From contig NZ_CP133017.1 in the NCBI RefSeq assembly GCF_030866765.1, forward strand, positions 2,400,001 through 2,464,000: a stretch of DNA of 64,000 nucleotides. The letters run 5' to 3'. This document shows positions 49,763-59,000 of this stretch, in pieces (position 1 is the stretch's first letter; each line of letters opens with the position of its first letter). Under the pieces are notes generated by a model. The model saw nothing but the letters and a program-made list of their open reading frames with translations, made no database searches and was not told the origin of the DNA. The stretch is from Paenibacillus silvisoli. GTDB taxonomy: Bacteria; Bacillota; Bacilli; Paenibacillales; Paenibacillaceae. Made by a program: the position numbers and the translations under genes.

Positions 49763-49972
49763 AAGATGCTCCTCCTTTAACGATAGACTCGGGCTTTCGA
49801 GGCGATGCGGGAACCAATACTCCAGTGTATGGAGACATTCGTACAAGGGCATGGGTGAACGCCGATACGCCGGTACATATTTTCCGTGCGGAGAGAGAAA
49901 GTATCATGGAGGACTGTCAACCCGTCCTCTGCCTGCATATGAAGAATCAAGGAGACGGAGAGGGAGATGCAT

Positions 49973-51115
49973 ATGATTATCGGCGTGCCGAAGGAAATCA
50001 AAGCTAGCGAGTATCGGGTTGCGCTTACCCCGGCCGGAGCGGGAATGCTGAAGGCGGCCGGACACGAGGTGCTGATCGAAAGCGGCGCCGGCGATGGCAG
50101 CAGCTTCACGGATGACGCGTATGCGGCGGAGGGCGCAGCTATCGTCGCGACGGCACAGGAGGTTTGGGCCAGGGCGGAAATGATCATGAAGGTAAAAGAG
50201 CCATTGCCGGAGGAGTTCGGCTATTTCCGCGAAGGGCTGCTGCTGTTCACTTATTTGCATCTGGCTGCCGCGCCCGAGCTGACGAAGGCGCTTGTGGAAA
50301 AAGAAGTAGCCGGCGTTGCGTACGAAACGATTCAGATGCCCAACGGCAGCTTGCCGCTGCTTACGCCGATGAGCGAGGTCGCCGGACGGATGGCGGTTCA
50401 GGTCGGCTCGCAATTTTTGGAGGCTTTCTATGGCGGACGAGGCATCCTGCTTGGCGGCGTTCCCGGCGTTCCTCCGGCGGAGGTCATCATTCTCGGCGGC
50501 GGCATCGTAGGCACGAACGCGGCGAGAATCGCTCTTGGCATGGGAGCGAGCGTTGTTATTTTGGAGCGCAGCGCGGACCGGATGCGGTATATCGACGATG
50601 TCTTCGATGGCCGGATTCGGACGCTCATGTCCAATCCGTACAACATTGCGAGCGCGGTCAAAAAAGCCGATCTGCTGATCGGAGCCGTGCTGATTCCAGG
50701 CGCGCGCGCGCCGCATCTCGTAACGGAGGACATGGTAAAGACGATGAAGAAAGGCGCTGTCATTGTCGACGTAGCGGTTGACCAAGGCGGCACGATCGCG
50801 ACGATCGACCGCGTGACGACGCACAAAAATCCGGTCTACGAGAAGCACGGGGTGCTCCATTATGCGGTCGCCAACATGCCGGGAGCCGTTCCGCGCACGT
50901 CGACGCTCGCGCTGACGAATGTCACGATGCCGTACGCGCTGGAGCTGGCCGGCAAAGGGCTCGTCGAAGCCGTCAGAGGAAACGAGCCGCTGCGCAAAGG
51001 CGTCAACACGTACAAAGGCCGCGTCACGCATCCGCAGGTCGCGCAAGCCGTCAATATGCCTTATATTCCGATGGAGCAGCTGCTGGAGAGCGTCGCCTTC
51101 GATAAATTAAGCTGA
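49973..51115 (+). CDS. ald: Alanine dehydrogenase
   Basis: NAD-dependent oxidative deamination of alanine to pyruvate and ammonia; needed for efficient sporulation in B. subtilis. The 380 residues begin [20 protein letters not shown] and contain [32 protein letters not shown], the Rossmann motif [20 protein letters not shown] and the catalytic Asp/His region [11 protein letters not shown]. The start is ATG 49973 after GGAGAGGGAGATGCAT; an ATG two codons upstream is also possible. In B. subtilis ald is elsewhere. Confidence 0.95.
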   Translation: MIIGVPKEIKASEYRVALTPAGAGMLKAAGHEVLIESGAGDGSSFTDDAYAAEGAAIVATAQEVWARAEMIMKVKEPLPEEFGYFREGLLLFTYLHLAAAPELTKALVEKEVAGVAYETIQMPNGSLPLLTPMSEVAGRMAVQVGSQFLEAFYGGRGILLGGVPGVPPAEVIILGGGIVGTNAARIALGMGASVVILERSADRMRYIDDVFDGRIRTLMSNPYNIASAVKKADLLIGAVLIPGARAPHLVTEDMVKTMKKGAVIVDVAVDQGGTIATIDRVTTHKNPVYEKHGVLHYAVANMPGAVPRTSTLALTNVTMPYALELAGKGLVEAVRGNEPLRKGVNTYKGRVTHPQVAQAVNMPYIPMEQLLESVAFDKLS

Positions 51116-51240
51116 GCCGCCCGCCTAGGCATGATTCGGGCTCCTCTTTCATAAGGTGATGTAAAGGACAACCATAAGCCTGACCTGGCTTCGGGCGGCG
51201 GCTGTCCGTTTTGCTTCGCTTAGGAAAGGGGCCAAGCGCG

Positions 51241-51477
51241 ATGGTGGTATCGGTTCGCAGGTGGTTGAGGCGGATTTTTTTCGTCCTGCTGCTTAGCTTC
51301 TTTACGATTACGATGTATGGCGGCTGCCGGTTTATCGCGGTATGGATTGCGCCTGAAAATCCGTATCGGGTACCGCAGGGCAATGCGCTGAAGGTGTTCA
51401 AGCCGGAAACGTCGTTTCAAAACGACGCGGGCAGCATTTACGACCGGCTTCGGTTATTTTATTGGTATGGCGAATAG
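51241..51477 (+). CDS. yqzK: YqzK family (DUF4227) protein
   Basis: A 78-residue protein with one membrane helix near the N-terminus (about 12-32, FVLLLSFFTITMYGGCRFIA) and the closing SIYDRLRLFYWYGE typical of DUF4227. In B. subtilis yqzK lies between fur and xerD; here the subtilisin and ald have been inserted before it. The ATG at 51241 follows AGGAAAGGGGCCAAGCGCG. Function unknown. Confidence 0.88.
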   Translation: MVVSVRRWLRRIFFVLLLSFFTITMYGGCRFIAVWIAPENPYRVPQGNALKVFKPETSFQNDAGSIYDRLRLFYWYGE

Positions 51478-51583
51478 GCGAGCGGAAAATTGGCTTCCTT
51501 TGGCAGGAGAATTGGCAGCTTTGTGGAATATAGCAGGGAAACCTGTCGAAGCTGTTAACTGTGATCCGGGAAAGGAACGACCT

Positions 51584-52492
51584 ATGAGAGCGCATCTGCG
51601 AGCATTTATTCAGTTTTTACAAGAAGGGCGAAGGCTGTCTGCCAATACGCTGTCCTCTTACGAACGGGATTTGACGTTGTTTCTCGATTACGCGGAGAAT
51701 CAGCGCATCCCGGCTGTGGACGGCATACAGAAGCATCACCTTTCCCTCTACATGCTTCAGCTGAAGCAGCAGGGGAGGGCGGCCGCGACTGTTTCGAGGC
51801 ATATGGTTTCGATTCGCGCCTTCTTTCATTATTTGATCATGGAACGGCACGTGCTAAGCGATCCGTCCATGCATCTCGAGATGCCGAAGCAAGAAAAGCG
51901 GCTTCCGAAGGTGCTTCCGATCGGCGATGTGGAAAAGCTGCTTGGCGCGCCGGACTCCGGCACCATTGCCGGCATCCGCGATCTGGCGATGCTGGAGGTG
52001 CTCTATGCAACGGGAATTCGCGTATCCGAACTTATTTCATTAGATGCTGACCATGTCAATCTGCCCATGGGCTTTATCCGTTGCATCGGATCGGCGACCA
52101 AGGAGCGGATTATTCCGCTTGGCGCGATCGCTACGGAAGCGCTGACGACTTACTTGGATCAGGTTCGGGACAAGCTGCGGCACAGCGGCGAAACGGCTTT
52201 GTTCGTGAATCAGCAGGGCTCGCGCATGACCAGGCAGGGCTTTTGGAAAATTATGAAGAAATACGCCTCGGAGGCCGGCATCGAAGGGGATATTACCCCG
52301 CATACGATGCGGCATTCCTTCGCCGCGCATTTGCTGGAGAACGGCGCGGACCTGCGCTCCGTGCAAGAGATGCTCGGCCATGCCGATATCTCCACGACCC
52401 AAGTATACGTGCAGGTGACGAAGCCGCGCATCAAAGAGGTATACAACCTCGCGCATCCGCGGGCCAGAAGGAAAACAACGAATTCGGAGTGA
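51584..52492 (+). CDS. xerD: Site-specific tyrosine recombinase XerD
   Basis: With a XerC/CodV partner it resolves chromosome dimers at dif. The 302 residues have an N-terminal SAM-like core-binding domain (1-95) and a catalytic domain with Arg (LYATGIRVSELISLD), His-x-x-Arg (TPHTMRHSFAAHLLENGADL), His (LGHADISTTQVYVQV) and the nucleophilic Tyr. The start is ATG 51584 after AAAGGAACGACCT; the frame from 51467 overlaps yqzK. The B. subtilis homologue (ripX) is in the same place, before drm. Confidence 0.95.
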   Translation: MRAHLRAFIQFLQEGRRLSANTLSSYERDLTLFLDYAENQRIPAVDGIQKHHLSLYMLQLKQQGRAAATVSRHMVSIRAFFHYLIMERHVLSDPSMHLEMPKQEKRLPKVLPIGDVEKLLGAPDSGTIAGIRDLAMLEVLYATGIRVSELISLDADHVNLPMGFIRCIGSATKERIIPLGAIATEALTTYLDQVRDKLRHSGETALFVNQQGSRMTRQGFWKIMKKYASEAGIEGDITPHTMRHSFAAHLLENGADLRSVQEMLGHADISTTQVYVQVTKPRIKEVYNLAHPRARRKTTNSE

Positions 52493-52501
52493 TCATCGAC
52501 T

Positions 52502-53683
52502 ATGAAGTTTGACCGCATAACAGTAATCGTGCTCGACAGCGTCGGCATCGGCGAGCTGCCGGACGCCCCGTCCTTCGGGGATGCCGGTTCGCATACGCTG
52601 GGCCATATTTTGCGCGAGGTGCCGCAGCTTCATTTGCCCCACATGCGGAGCTGGGGGCTTGACCGCATCGCGCAGCTTGGCGATTGGAAGCAGGAAGCGG
52701 ATGCGGAGGCGCTCGCTTATTACGGTAAAATGGCCGAGGTATCGGTCGGCAAAGATACGATGACCGGACATTGGGAAATCGCCGGGCTGAAGGTGACGGT
52801 GCCGTTCCGGACGTTCCCGGATGGCTTCCCGGCCGAGCTGCTTGACGAGTTCGAAGCGCGGACGGGCCGCGGCGTCCTCGGCAACAAATCGGCCAGCGGA
52901 ACGGAAATTATGGACGAGCTGGGCGAGGAGCAGCTTCGCACAGGCAAGTGGATCGTTTATACGAGCGCGGACAGCGTGTTCCAAATCGCGGCGAACGAAG
53001 AAATCATTCCGCTGGAAGAGCTGTACCGCGCCTGCGAAATTGCGCGCGAGCTTACGCTGGACGAGCGGTATGCGGTAGGACGGGTCATCGCGCGGCCGTT
53101 CGTCGGCAAGCCGGGCTCGTTCAAGCGGACGCCGAACCGGCACGACTACGCCGTGAAGCCGCCTGAGCCGACGGTGCTCAATGCAATGAAGGACGGCGGC
53201 TACGACGTCATCGCGGTCGGCAAGATCGACGATATTTTCGTCAGCGAAGGCATTACGGAGGCGCTTCCTACGAAGAGCAACGCCGATGGCGTGGAGAAAA
53301 CGCTTGCCGCGCTCGAACGGCCGTTTAAAGGGCTGCTGTTCACGAATCTGGTCGATTTCGATTCGCTCTACGGCCATCGCCGCGATCCGAAAGGTTACGC
53401 GGAAGCGCTCGAAGCGTTCGACCGCAGCATGCCCGATCTGGCGAGCCGCTTGGGCGAGCGGGATCTGCTGATCGTGACCGCTGACCATGGCAACGATCCG
53501 ACCTACACCGGTACCGATCATACGCGGGAATACGTGCCGCTGCTCGTGTACGGCCCATCGCTGAAGTCGCCTGGCTCGCTCGGTGTCCGCTCCACGTTCG
53601 CGGATGTGGCGGCGACGATCGCGGACAATTTCGGCGTCAAACGTCCGGACAACGGCGAATCGTTTCTGGGTCAGCTCGTTTAA
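52502..53683 (+). CDS. deoB: Phosphopentomutase
   Basis: Interconverts ribose or deoxyribose 1-phosphate and 5-phosphate in nucleoside catabolism. The 393 residues belong to the alkaline-phosphatase superfamily: metal ligands in [29 protein letters not shown] with the catalytic Thr, [33 protein letters not shown] and [20 protein letters not shown]. It forms a nucleoside-salvage group with punA and pdp. The ATG at 52502 follows xerD by nine bases. B. subtilis name: drm. Confidence 0.96.
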   Translation: MKFDRITVIVLDSVGIGELPDAPSFGDAGSHTLGHILREVPQLHLPHMRSWGLDRIAQLGDWKQEADAEALAYYGKMAEVSVGKDTMTGHWEIAGLKVTVPFRTFPDGFPAELLDEFEARTGRGVLGNKSASGTEIMDELGEEQLRTGKWIVYTSADSVFQIAANEEIIPLEELYRACEIARELTLDERYAVGRVIARPFVGKPGSFKRTPNRHDYAVKPPEPTVLNAMKDGGYDVIAVGKIDDIFVSEGITEALPTKSNADGVEKTLAALERPFKGLLFTNLVDFDSLYGHRRDPKGYAEALEAFDRSMPDLASRLGERDLLIVTADHGNDPTYTGTDHTREYVPLLVYGPSLKSPGSLGVRSTFADVAATIADNFGVKRPDNGESFLGQLV

Positions 53684-53712
53684 CTTTACTTACATTTTCA
53701 GGAGGTTCCTCG

Positions 53713-54537
53713 ATGAACAATCTTAATGCGTCCCATATTCAAGAAGCAGCAGCCTATATCAATTCGAAAATCGCCATTAAGCCGGAAGTCGGCCTTATAA
53801 TGGGCTCCGGGCTCGGTATTTTGGGAGATCATATCGAAGAGGCGGTCGTGATTCCGTATCACGACATTCCGCATTTCCCGATTTCCACGGTGGAAGGCCA
53901 TGCGGGCGAGCTGTTGATCGGCAAGCTGTCCGGCCGTCCGGTCGTGCTGATGCGCGGCCGTTTTCACCTGTATGAAGGGTATGGTCCCGATCTGACCGCA
54001 TTTCCGGTACGCGTGATGAAAGCGATCGGGGCGGACAAGCTCGTCGTGACGAACGCGGCAGGCGGCGTCAATACCAGCTACAACCCCGGCGATCTGATGC
54101 TGATCAGCGATCATATCAACTTCCAAGGCCGCAACCCGCTTGTCGGACCGAACGACAGCGCGCTTGGCGTCCGTTTCCCGGACATGTCGCAGCCGTATAG
54201 CAAACGTTTGCGCGAAGTCGCGAAAGGCGTAGCCTCCGAGCAAGGCTTCTCGCTGCAGGAAGGCGTATATATCGCCGTGCTCGGACCTTCGTACGAGACG
54301 CCGGCGGAAATTCGCATGATGCGCGTTTTGGGCGCGGATGCCGTCGGCATGTCGACCGTTTCCGAGGTCATCGCGGCGAGCCATTCCGGTATCGAGGTGC
54401 TCGGCATCAGCTGCATCAGCAACATGGCCTCGGGCATTTTGGACCAGCCGTTGTCGCATGATGAAGTGATGGAGACGACGGAACGCGTGAAATCCCAGTT
54501 CCTCGGACTCGTCAAAGGCGTTATTCCGCGGATGTAG
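53713..54537 (+). CDS. punA: Purine-nucleoside phosphorylase
   Basis: Phosphorolysis of guanosine and inosine to base and ribose 1-phosphate, the substrate of DeoB upstream. The 274 residues have GLIMGSGLGILGDHIEEA, EGHAGELLIGKLSGRPVVLM, GRFHLYEGYGPDLTAFPVRV, VVTNAAGGVNTSYNPGDLML and GADAVGMSTVSEVIAASHSG, all type I PNP signatures. The ATG at 53713 follows AGGAGGTTCCTCG. Confidence 0.95.
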   Translation: MNNLNASHIQEAAAYINSKIAIKPEVGLIMGSGLGILGDHIEEAVVIPYHDIPHFPISTVEGHAGELLIGKLSGRPVVLMRGRFHLYEGYGPDLTAFPVRVMKAIGADKLVVTNAAGGVNTSYNPGDLMLISDHINFQGRNPLVGPNDSALGVRFPDMSQPYSKRLREVAKGVASEQGFSLQEGVYIAVLGPSYETPAEIRMMRVLGADAVGMSTVSEVIAASHSGIEVLGISCISNMASGILDQPLSHDEVMETTERVKSQFLGLVKGVIPRM

Positions 54538-54600
54538 TTTGTAACAAAATTGTAACAAAGGCCTCGACTGATTGTGACATTCTTTGTCCGCTTGTCGTCG

Positions 54601-54606
54601 TATAAT
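54601..54606 (+). promoter_or_regulatory. -10 element of the Spo0E-like gene
   Basis: A perfect TATAAT 44 bases before the ATG; no good -35 lies at the right distance, and the best TTGTGA (54572) is 23 bases away. Confidence 0.35.
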
Positions 54607-54649
54607 GTCCGTGACAGCCAGTACACTATAAAGTGAGGATTGGACTTAC

Positions 54650-54823
54650 ATGGAGGATCAAAGTTATCGCCGCCTGGAGCGACTGCGCGGGCAATTAGTG
54701 GCGGCAGCGATGAGGAAGGATTCGTTTCTGGACCGCGATGTGATCCAGCTTTCTCAGACGCTTGACCAGCTGATCGTCAAAGCGCAGACAGAAAAAAGCA
54801 AAGCTGCCACAGCCAGGCGTTAA
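54650..54823 (+). CDS. Spo0E-like sporulation regulatory aspartyl-phosphate phosphatase
   Basis: A 57-residue protein, opening MEDQSYRRLERLRGQL and carrying the Spo0E-family signature S-x-x-x-D in VIQLSQTLDQLIVKAQ (SQTLD, residues 35-39). The family forms helical dimers that dephosphorylate Spo0A and so delay sporulation. Length and motif position fit the small Spo0E/YnzD/YisI group. A GAGGAT lies upstream of the ATG at 54650. It sits between punA and pdp, far from spo0A in this window. Confidence 0.85.
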   Translation: MEDQSYRRLERLRGQLVAAAMRKDSFLDRDVIQLSQTLDQLIVKAQTEKSKAATARR

Positions 54824-54869
54824 ACCGAGGCCGGTTACATCCATGGTGAATACATAAGGAGGCTTCCGC

Positions 54870-56198
54870 TTGCGAGCAGTCGATATTATTCAAAAGAAAC
54901 GAAATGGCGGCGCTTTGTCGAAGGACGAGCTGTCATTTCTTATAAAAGGCTATTGCCAAGGCGACATCCCGGATTATCAACTATCGGCTTGGGCAATGGC
55001 CGTTTTTTTTCGCGGGATGAACGCGGAGGAAACGGCCAATTTGACGATGGTGATGGCGGAGTCGGGCGATCAAGTCGATTTGTCCCCGATTCATGGCATT
55101 AAGGTCGACAAGCACAGCACCGGCGGCGTCGGCGATAAAACGAGCTTGATCATCGGACCTCTCGTCGCGTCCTGCGGCGTTCCCGTGGCGAAAATGTCCG
55201 GCAGGGGACTCGGCCATACCGGCGGTACGATCGACAAGATGGAAGCGATGGAAGGCTTCCGCACCGAGCTTACGCGCGACGAGTTTATCGCGCAGGTGAA
55301 CGACATCGGGCTTGCCATCGTCGGCCAAAGCGGCAACATGACGCCTGCGGACAAGAAGCTCTACGCGCTGCGGGACGTTACCGCTACGGTAGAATCGATT
55401 CCGCTTATCGCGAGCTCGGTCATGAGCAAGAAAATCGCGGCCGGCGCGGACGCCATCGTGCTCGACGTGAAAACGGGCAGCGGCGCGTTCATGAAGACGC
55501 TGGAGGATTCCGAAGAGCTCGCGAAGGCGATGGTCGAGATCGGGACCGAGGTCGGCCGTCAGACGGCGGCGCTCATCAGCGACATGGACCAGCCGCTCGG
55601 CTATGGGATCGGCAATGCGCTGGAAGTGCAGGAAGCGATCGACACGCTGCATGGCAAAGGGCCGGAAGATCTGACCGCGCTTTGTCTGGCGCTCAGCTCG
55701 CATATGGTCGTGCTTGGGAAGCAGGCAGCCAGTCTTGCGGAAGCGGAGACGATGCTGCGGGACCGATTGTATTCCGGCGCCGCGCTGGCGAAGTTCAAGG
55801 AGTTCGTGGCCGCGCAGGGCGGCAACCCGGCCGTGGCCGACGATCCGTCGCTGCTGCCGCAGGCGCCGCTCGTGCTCGACGTGCCGTCCGTGGATGATGG
55901 CTATGTCGCGGCGATCCAGGCCGAGGAGCTCGGGCTGGCGGCGATGCTGCTTGGCGCGGGCCGCGCGACGAAGGAGTCGGTCATCGACTATGCCGTCGGC
56001 GTCGTGCTGAAGCGGAAAGTCGGCGACCAGGTGCGGAAGGGCGAGACGATCGCGCAGCTTCACGTGCGCGAGGACAACGATGCCGTTCGCGACGTGATTC
56101 GCCGCGTGCAGAGCGCGTACAGCTTCAGCAGCGAGCAGGTAGCGCCGTCGCCGCTGCTGTTGTCCGTCGTGACGGAGCAGGGCGTGCAGCGGTTTTAA
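54870..56198 (+). CDS. pdp: Pyrimidine-nucleoside phosphorylase
   Basis: Phosphorolysis of uridine, thymidine and deoxyuridine. The 442 residues show the family pattern: RAVDIIQKKRNGGALSKDEL, IKVDKHSTGGVGDKTSLIIG, AKMSGRGLGHTGGTIDKMEA (phosphate site), ALRDVTATVESIPLIASSVM and VLDVKTGSGAFMKTLEDSEE. The start is TTG 54870 after AAGGAGGCTTCCGC. In B. subtilis pdp lies in the nupC operon elsewhere; here it joins deoB-punA in a nucleoside-salvage cluster. Confidence 0.95.
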   Translation: MRAVDIIQKKRNGGALSKDELSFLIKGYCQGDIPDYQLSAWAMAVFFRGMNAEETANLTMVMAESGDQVDLSPIHGIKVDKHSTGGVGDKTSLIIGPLVASCGVPVAKMSGRGLGHTGGTIDKMEAMEGFRTELTRDEFIAQVNDIGLAIVGQSGNMTPADKKLYALRDVTATVESIPLIASSVMSKKIAAGADAIVLDVKTGSGAFMKTLEDSEELAKAMVEIGTEVGRQTAALISDMDQPLGYGIGNALEVQEAIDTLHGKGPEDLTALCLALSSHMVVLGKQAASLAEAETMLRDRLYSGAALAKFKEFVAAQGGNPAVADDPSLLPQAPLVLDVPSVDDGYVAAIQAEELGLAAMLLGAGRATKESVIDYAVGVVLKRKVGDQVRKGETIAQLHVREDNDAVRDVIRRVQSAYSFSSEQVAPSPLLLSVVTEQGVQRF

Positions 56199-56213
56199 CG
56201 GGGGTATGGAGGA

Positions 56214-56254
56214 AGGCTGAACAGGGTGGTGGTTGCCCTGTTCGGCCTTTTTTT
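56214..56254 (+). terminator. Terminator of pdp
   Basis: AGGCTGAACAGGG pairs with CCCTGTTCGGCCT through one G-U pair, with a 9-base loop and eight T. Confidence 0.9.
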
Positions 56255-56305
56255 GTTTTTGGCAGGGAGGCTTCGGTTGGCGGTTCGGCGCTGAGGGGAC
56301 AATGA

Positions 56306-56435
56306 GAGGTAACAGATACCGTACATTGGTCGGGAGAGGGTGGTTTTGGGCTGAAGTGAGGTAACGGGTACCGTACATTGGTCGCGAGATGCTGGTTGGG
56401 GCTAAAGAGAGGTAACAGATACCGTACATAGGCTG
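56306..56435. repeat. Tandem repeat A: three units of 51-52 bp
   Basis: The core GAGGTAACAGATACCGTACA recurs at 56306, 56358 and 56409 (the middle copy reads GAGGTAACGGGTACCGTACA), each followed by a less conserved G/T-rich tail. Period is 52 then 51 bases. The core contains a small palindrome (GGTAAC..GGTACC). No ribosome binding site or ORF of its own. Confidence 0.8.
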
Positions 56436-56460
56436 GGAATTGGATCATTAAGGCGAATAA

Positions 56461-56585
56461 GGGGAGCAGTTCCCTTTTCTAGCCCGAAAAACGGTGAAAC
56501 TAGCACAAAAGGGGGAGCAGTTCCCCTTCATAGCCCGAAAACGGGGGGAAACAGCCGCAAGAGGGGGAACAGTTCCTCCAAAGCG
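56461..56585. repeat. Tandem repeat B: two and a half units of 51-52 bp
   Basis: GGGGAGCAGTTCCC recurs at 56461, 56512 and 56564 (third copy GGGGAACAGTTCC, truncated), with TAGCCCGAAAACGG in the middle of each full unit. The same 51-52 bp period as repeat A but a different sequence. Each core is a palindrome (GGGAA/TTCCC). The remaining part of the 620-base pdp-dacF gap (56586-56818) is non-repetitive and should hold the dacF promoter; none is clear. Confidence 0.8.
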
Positions 56586-56818
56586 CACAGGCAGGCTGCC
56601 TGGCTGCCTGACGACCCGAAACAGGGGTTATCCCCATAAAGTGCTCTCACGCAATTCCTGCCTGCGACCGACAACCATTCCCGCCCCCTCCCAACGATTT
56701 CATTTTTGAAGAAAAAATTGGAATATTTTACTCGCCTCTCGTCCACAATAGGAATGAGATTTTAGCCGAGTTGCGGCCTTGCTTTGCCGCGGGCATCATT
56801 CAGGAGGAGAACAAATCA

Positions 56819-58018
56819 ATGAACAGCAAATGGAAGCAATTGCTCGCCTTTAGTATGACGGCGATATTCGTTCTTACAGCACCGGCCGCAGCCTGGGCGG
56901 CCAAAGAAGGAGCCGCGCCGAATGCGGCAAGCCAAGCCGCGAACGCCGCGGATTTGGCGCCGTCCGCCCGCTCCGCCATTCTCATGGACGCGGACAGCGG
57001 TACGATCATTTACGAGAAAAACAGCCATGCCGCTTTGCCTCCGGCCAGCATCACGAAGGTCATGACGATGCTGCTCATTATGGAGGCGCTGGACGAAGGC
57101 CGCATCAAGCTGACCGATAAAGTGGCCACCAGCGAATACGCCGCTTCCATGGGAGGCTCGCAAATCTTCCTGGAGCCAGGAGAGCAAATGAGCGTGGACG
57201 AGATGCTGAAAGGCATCGCGCTAGCCTCCGGCAACGACGCGTCCGTCGCGATGGCGGAAAAAATCGCCGGCACCGAAGCCGCGTTCGTCGACATGATGAA
57301 CAAACGGGCGCAGGAGCTCGGCTTGAAGAACACGCATTTTGCCAACTGCAACGGGCTGCCGGCAACCGACCACTACTCCTCGGCGCATGACATCGCGGTC
57401 ATGTCGAGAGAGCTGCTGAAGCATAGCGAAATTACGAAATATACCGGACTCTACCAGGACTACTTGCGCAAATCGAGCGAGAAGCCGTTCTGGCTCGTGA
57501 ACACGAACAAGCTGGTCCGCTTCTATACAGGCGCCGACGGGCTGAAAACCGGCTTTACGAGCGAAGCGAAGTTTTGCTTGACCGCGACGGCTCGCCGGGA
57601 CAACCTGCGCGTTATCGCCGTCGTCATGGGCGAGCCGAACACGAAGACGCGCAACGCCGAAGTTTCGCAAATGTTCGACTATTCGTTCGCGCAATACATG
57701 AACCATACGATCTTCAAGAAAGGCGACGCGATGGGCGTCGTGCCGGTCGAGAAAGGCGTTGTGCCTGAGCTCCAGTTGACGGCGAAGCATTCCTACAGCG
57801 TCCTGCTGAAAAAAGGCAGCTCCGTGAAGGACATCCGCTTCGAGCTTCAGCTCCAGCCGCTGAAAGCGCCGGTTACGATCAACGATCCGATCGGCAAATT
57901 GATCGTGTTCCAAGGCGATCAAGTGCTGACCGAGTTTGCGGTGGATTCGCCGGCAACGGTCAAACGCGCGGGCTGGTGGACGCTGTTCAAACGGTCCTGC
58001 GGTAGTCTGTTCAGCTAA
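56819..58018 (+). CDS. dacF: D-alanyl-D-alanine carboxypeptidase DacF
   Basis: A 399-residue penicillin-binding protein of the S11 family, which in B. subtilis is made in the forespore and trims cortex peptides. It has a signal peptide (1 to about 27, QLLAFSMTAIFVLTAPAAAWA), the active-site SxxK in PPASITKVMTMLL, SxN in LASGNDASVAMAE, KTG in GADGLKTGFTSEA, and a C-terminal beta domain and amphipathic anchor (about 300-399). The start is ATG 56819 after AGGAGGAGAACAAATCA. It precedes spoIIAA as in B. subtilis. Confidence 0.94.
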   Translation: MNSKWKQLLAFSMTAIFVLTAPAAAWAAKEGAAPNAASQAANAADLAPSARSAILMDADSGTIIYEKNSHAALPPASITKVMTMLLIMEALDEGRIKLTDKVATSEYAASMGGSQIFLEPGEQMSVDEMLKGIALASGNDASVAMAEKIAGTEAAFVDMMNKRAQELGLKNTHFANCNGLPATDHYSSAHDIAVMSRELLKHSEITKYTGLYQDYLRKSSEKPFWLVNTNKLVRFYTGADGLKTGFTSEAKFCLTATARRDNLRVIAVVMGEPNTKTRNAEVSQMFDYSFAQYMNHTIFKKGDAMGVVPVEKGVVPELQLTAKHSYSVLLKKGSSVKDIRFELQLQPLKAPVTINDPIGKLIVFQGDQVLTEFAVDSPATVKRAGWWTLFKRSCGSLFS

Positions 58019-58070
58019 ATCTGCCGATTAATGTCTGCTATTAGCGACCTGCTTCTAGTTTTGTCGGGGG

Positions 58071-58100
58071 GCAGGAAATGAAAGCCGAAGCGTAGAATCC
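58071..58100 (+). promoter_or_regulatory. Candidate sigma-H promoter of the spoIIA operon
   Basis: GCAGGAAAT (-35, 58071-58079), 12 bases, GTAGAATCC (-10, 58092-58100), close to RNAGGAWWW/RNNGAATWW. TTTGTCGGG immediately upstream (about 58060) is a partial 0A box. In B. subtilis spoIIA needs sigma-H and phosphorylated Spo0A. Confidence 0.65.
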
Positions 58101-58183
58101 CTTGTTCAACACTAACCTATCCATCGTGCGTTCTCCGGATAGCCTGTGCTCCGAAAAAACGAAGTTTAGGAGTGAACAAGAGG

Positions 58184-58537
58184 ATGAGCCTTCAGGTTGA
58201 ATTGGAGCATTACCGTAACGTACTCATCGTCAGACTGCGGGGAGAGCTTGATCACCATACCGCGGATGTTGTCCGTTTCAAGATGGAAGAGGCGATATTG
58301 CACGGCAACAGCGCCCATGTCATTCTCAGTCTGAAGGACCTGCTGTTTATGGACAGCTCAGGACTTGGCGTGATTCTCGGCCGGTACAAACAATTGAAGG
58401 CCAAAGGCGGCAAGATGGTCGTATGCGACGTGAACCAAGGCGTCTACCGGCTGTTCGAGCTGTCGGGTTTGTTCAAAATATTGCCGATTCACGAGAACGA
58501 GCGGCTCGCGCTCACAAGTTTGGAGGTCGTTTCATGA
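58184..58537 (+). CDS. spoIIAA: Anti-sigma-F factor antagonist SpoIIAA
   Basis: STAS-domain protein of 117 residues, the same length as in B. subtilis. Dephosphorylated SpoIIAA binds SpoIIAB and frees sigma-F. The phosphorylated residue is Ser58 in [17 protein letters not shown]. The start is ATG 58184, eight bases after AGGAGTGA. The stop overlaps the spoIIAB start (ATGA). Confidence 0.96.
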   Translation: MSLQVELEHYRNVLIVRLRGELDHHTADVVRFKMEEAILHGNSAHVILSLKDLLFMDSSGLGVILGRYKQLKAKGGKMVVCDVNQGVYRLFELSGLFKILPIHENERLALTSLEVVS

Positions 58538-58980
58538 ACGGTAGAAACGAGATGACACTTTCATTCTCCGCCCGTTCGGAGAATGAAGCGTTCGCGCGTG
58601 TAGCGGTTGCCGCGTTCGTATCCCAGCTGGACCCGACGATGGATGAGCTGAACGATTTGAAGACGGCCATCTCCGAAGCTGTAACCAATGCGATTATCCA
58701 CGGCTATGACAGCGATCCTGCCGGCATGGTGACGATCGAGGGCGTCATTGAAGGCGATGTCGTGAAGCTTACAGTGAAAGACAAGGGCAGAGGCATTGAG
58801 GATTTGGAGCTTGCGCGCCAGCCTCTGTACACCTCCAAGCCGGAGATGGAGCGTTCCGGGATGGGCTTTACCATCATGGAAAATTTCATGGACGGCTTCG
58901 ACGTATACAGCGAGCCCGGGCATGGGACGTCTATTGCGATGATCAAGCGCATCGAATCGAAAAAAGCGCTTTTTAATTAG
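58534..58980 (+). CDS. spoIIAB: Anti-sigma-F factor and kinase SpoIIAB
   Basis: GHKL-type kinase of 148 residues that binds sigma-F or phosphorylates SpoIIAA. The N box is [20 protein letters not shown] (Glu and Asn for Mg-ATP), followed by [20 protein letters not shown] (G1) and [13 protein letters not shown] (G2/lid). The ATG at 58534 overlaps the spoIIAA stop by four bases (ATGA), giving tight translational coupling, which matters because the ratio of these proteins sets the switch. Confidence 0.96.
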   Translation: MNGRNEMTLSFSARSENEAFARVAVAAFVSQLDPTMDELNDLKTAISEAVTNAIIHGYDSDPAGMVTIEGVIEGDVVKLTVKDKGRGIEDLELARQPLYTSKPEMERSGMGFTIMENFMDGFDVYSEPGHGTSIAMIKRIESKKALFN

Positions 58981-59000
58981 GCGCATAGGGGTTGGACCGC

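Noticed and set aside
51115..51199. GCCGCCCG ... CGGGCGGC inverted repeat after ald, considered as terminator or riboswitch
   Set aside because: The arms are only 8 bp with a 68-base loop, there is no T run and no recognisable aptamer core, so it may be chance in GC-rich DNA.
54981..56429. Minus-strand open frame of 482 codons opposite pdp, reaching into the repeats
   Set aside because: It is antisense to a well-defined gene, His/Arg-rich as expected of a shadow frame, and its start lies inside tandem repeat A.
56306..56585. Possible CRISPR array
   Set aside because: Only three copies per family, the whole 51-52 bp unit is partly conserved with no uniform repeat-plus-unique-spacer pattern, and no cas gene is in the window.
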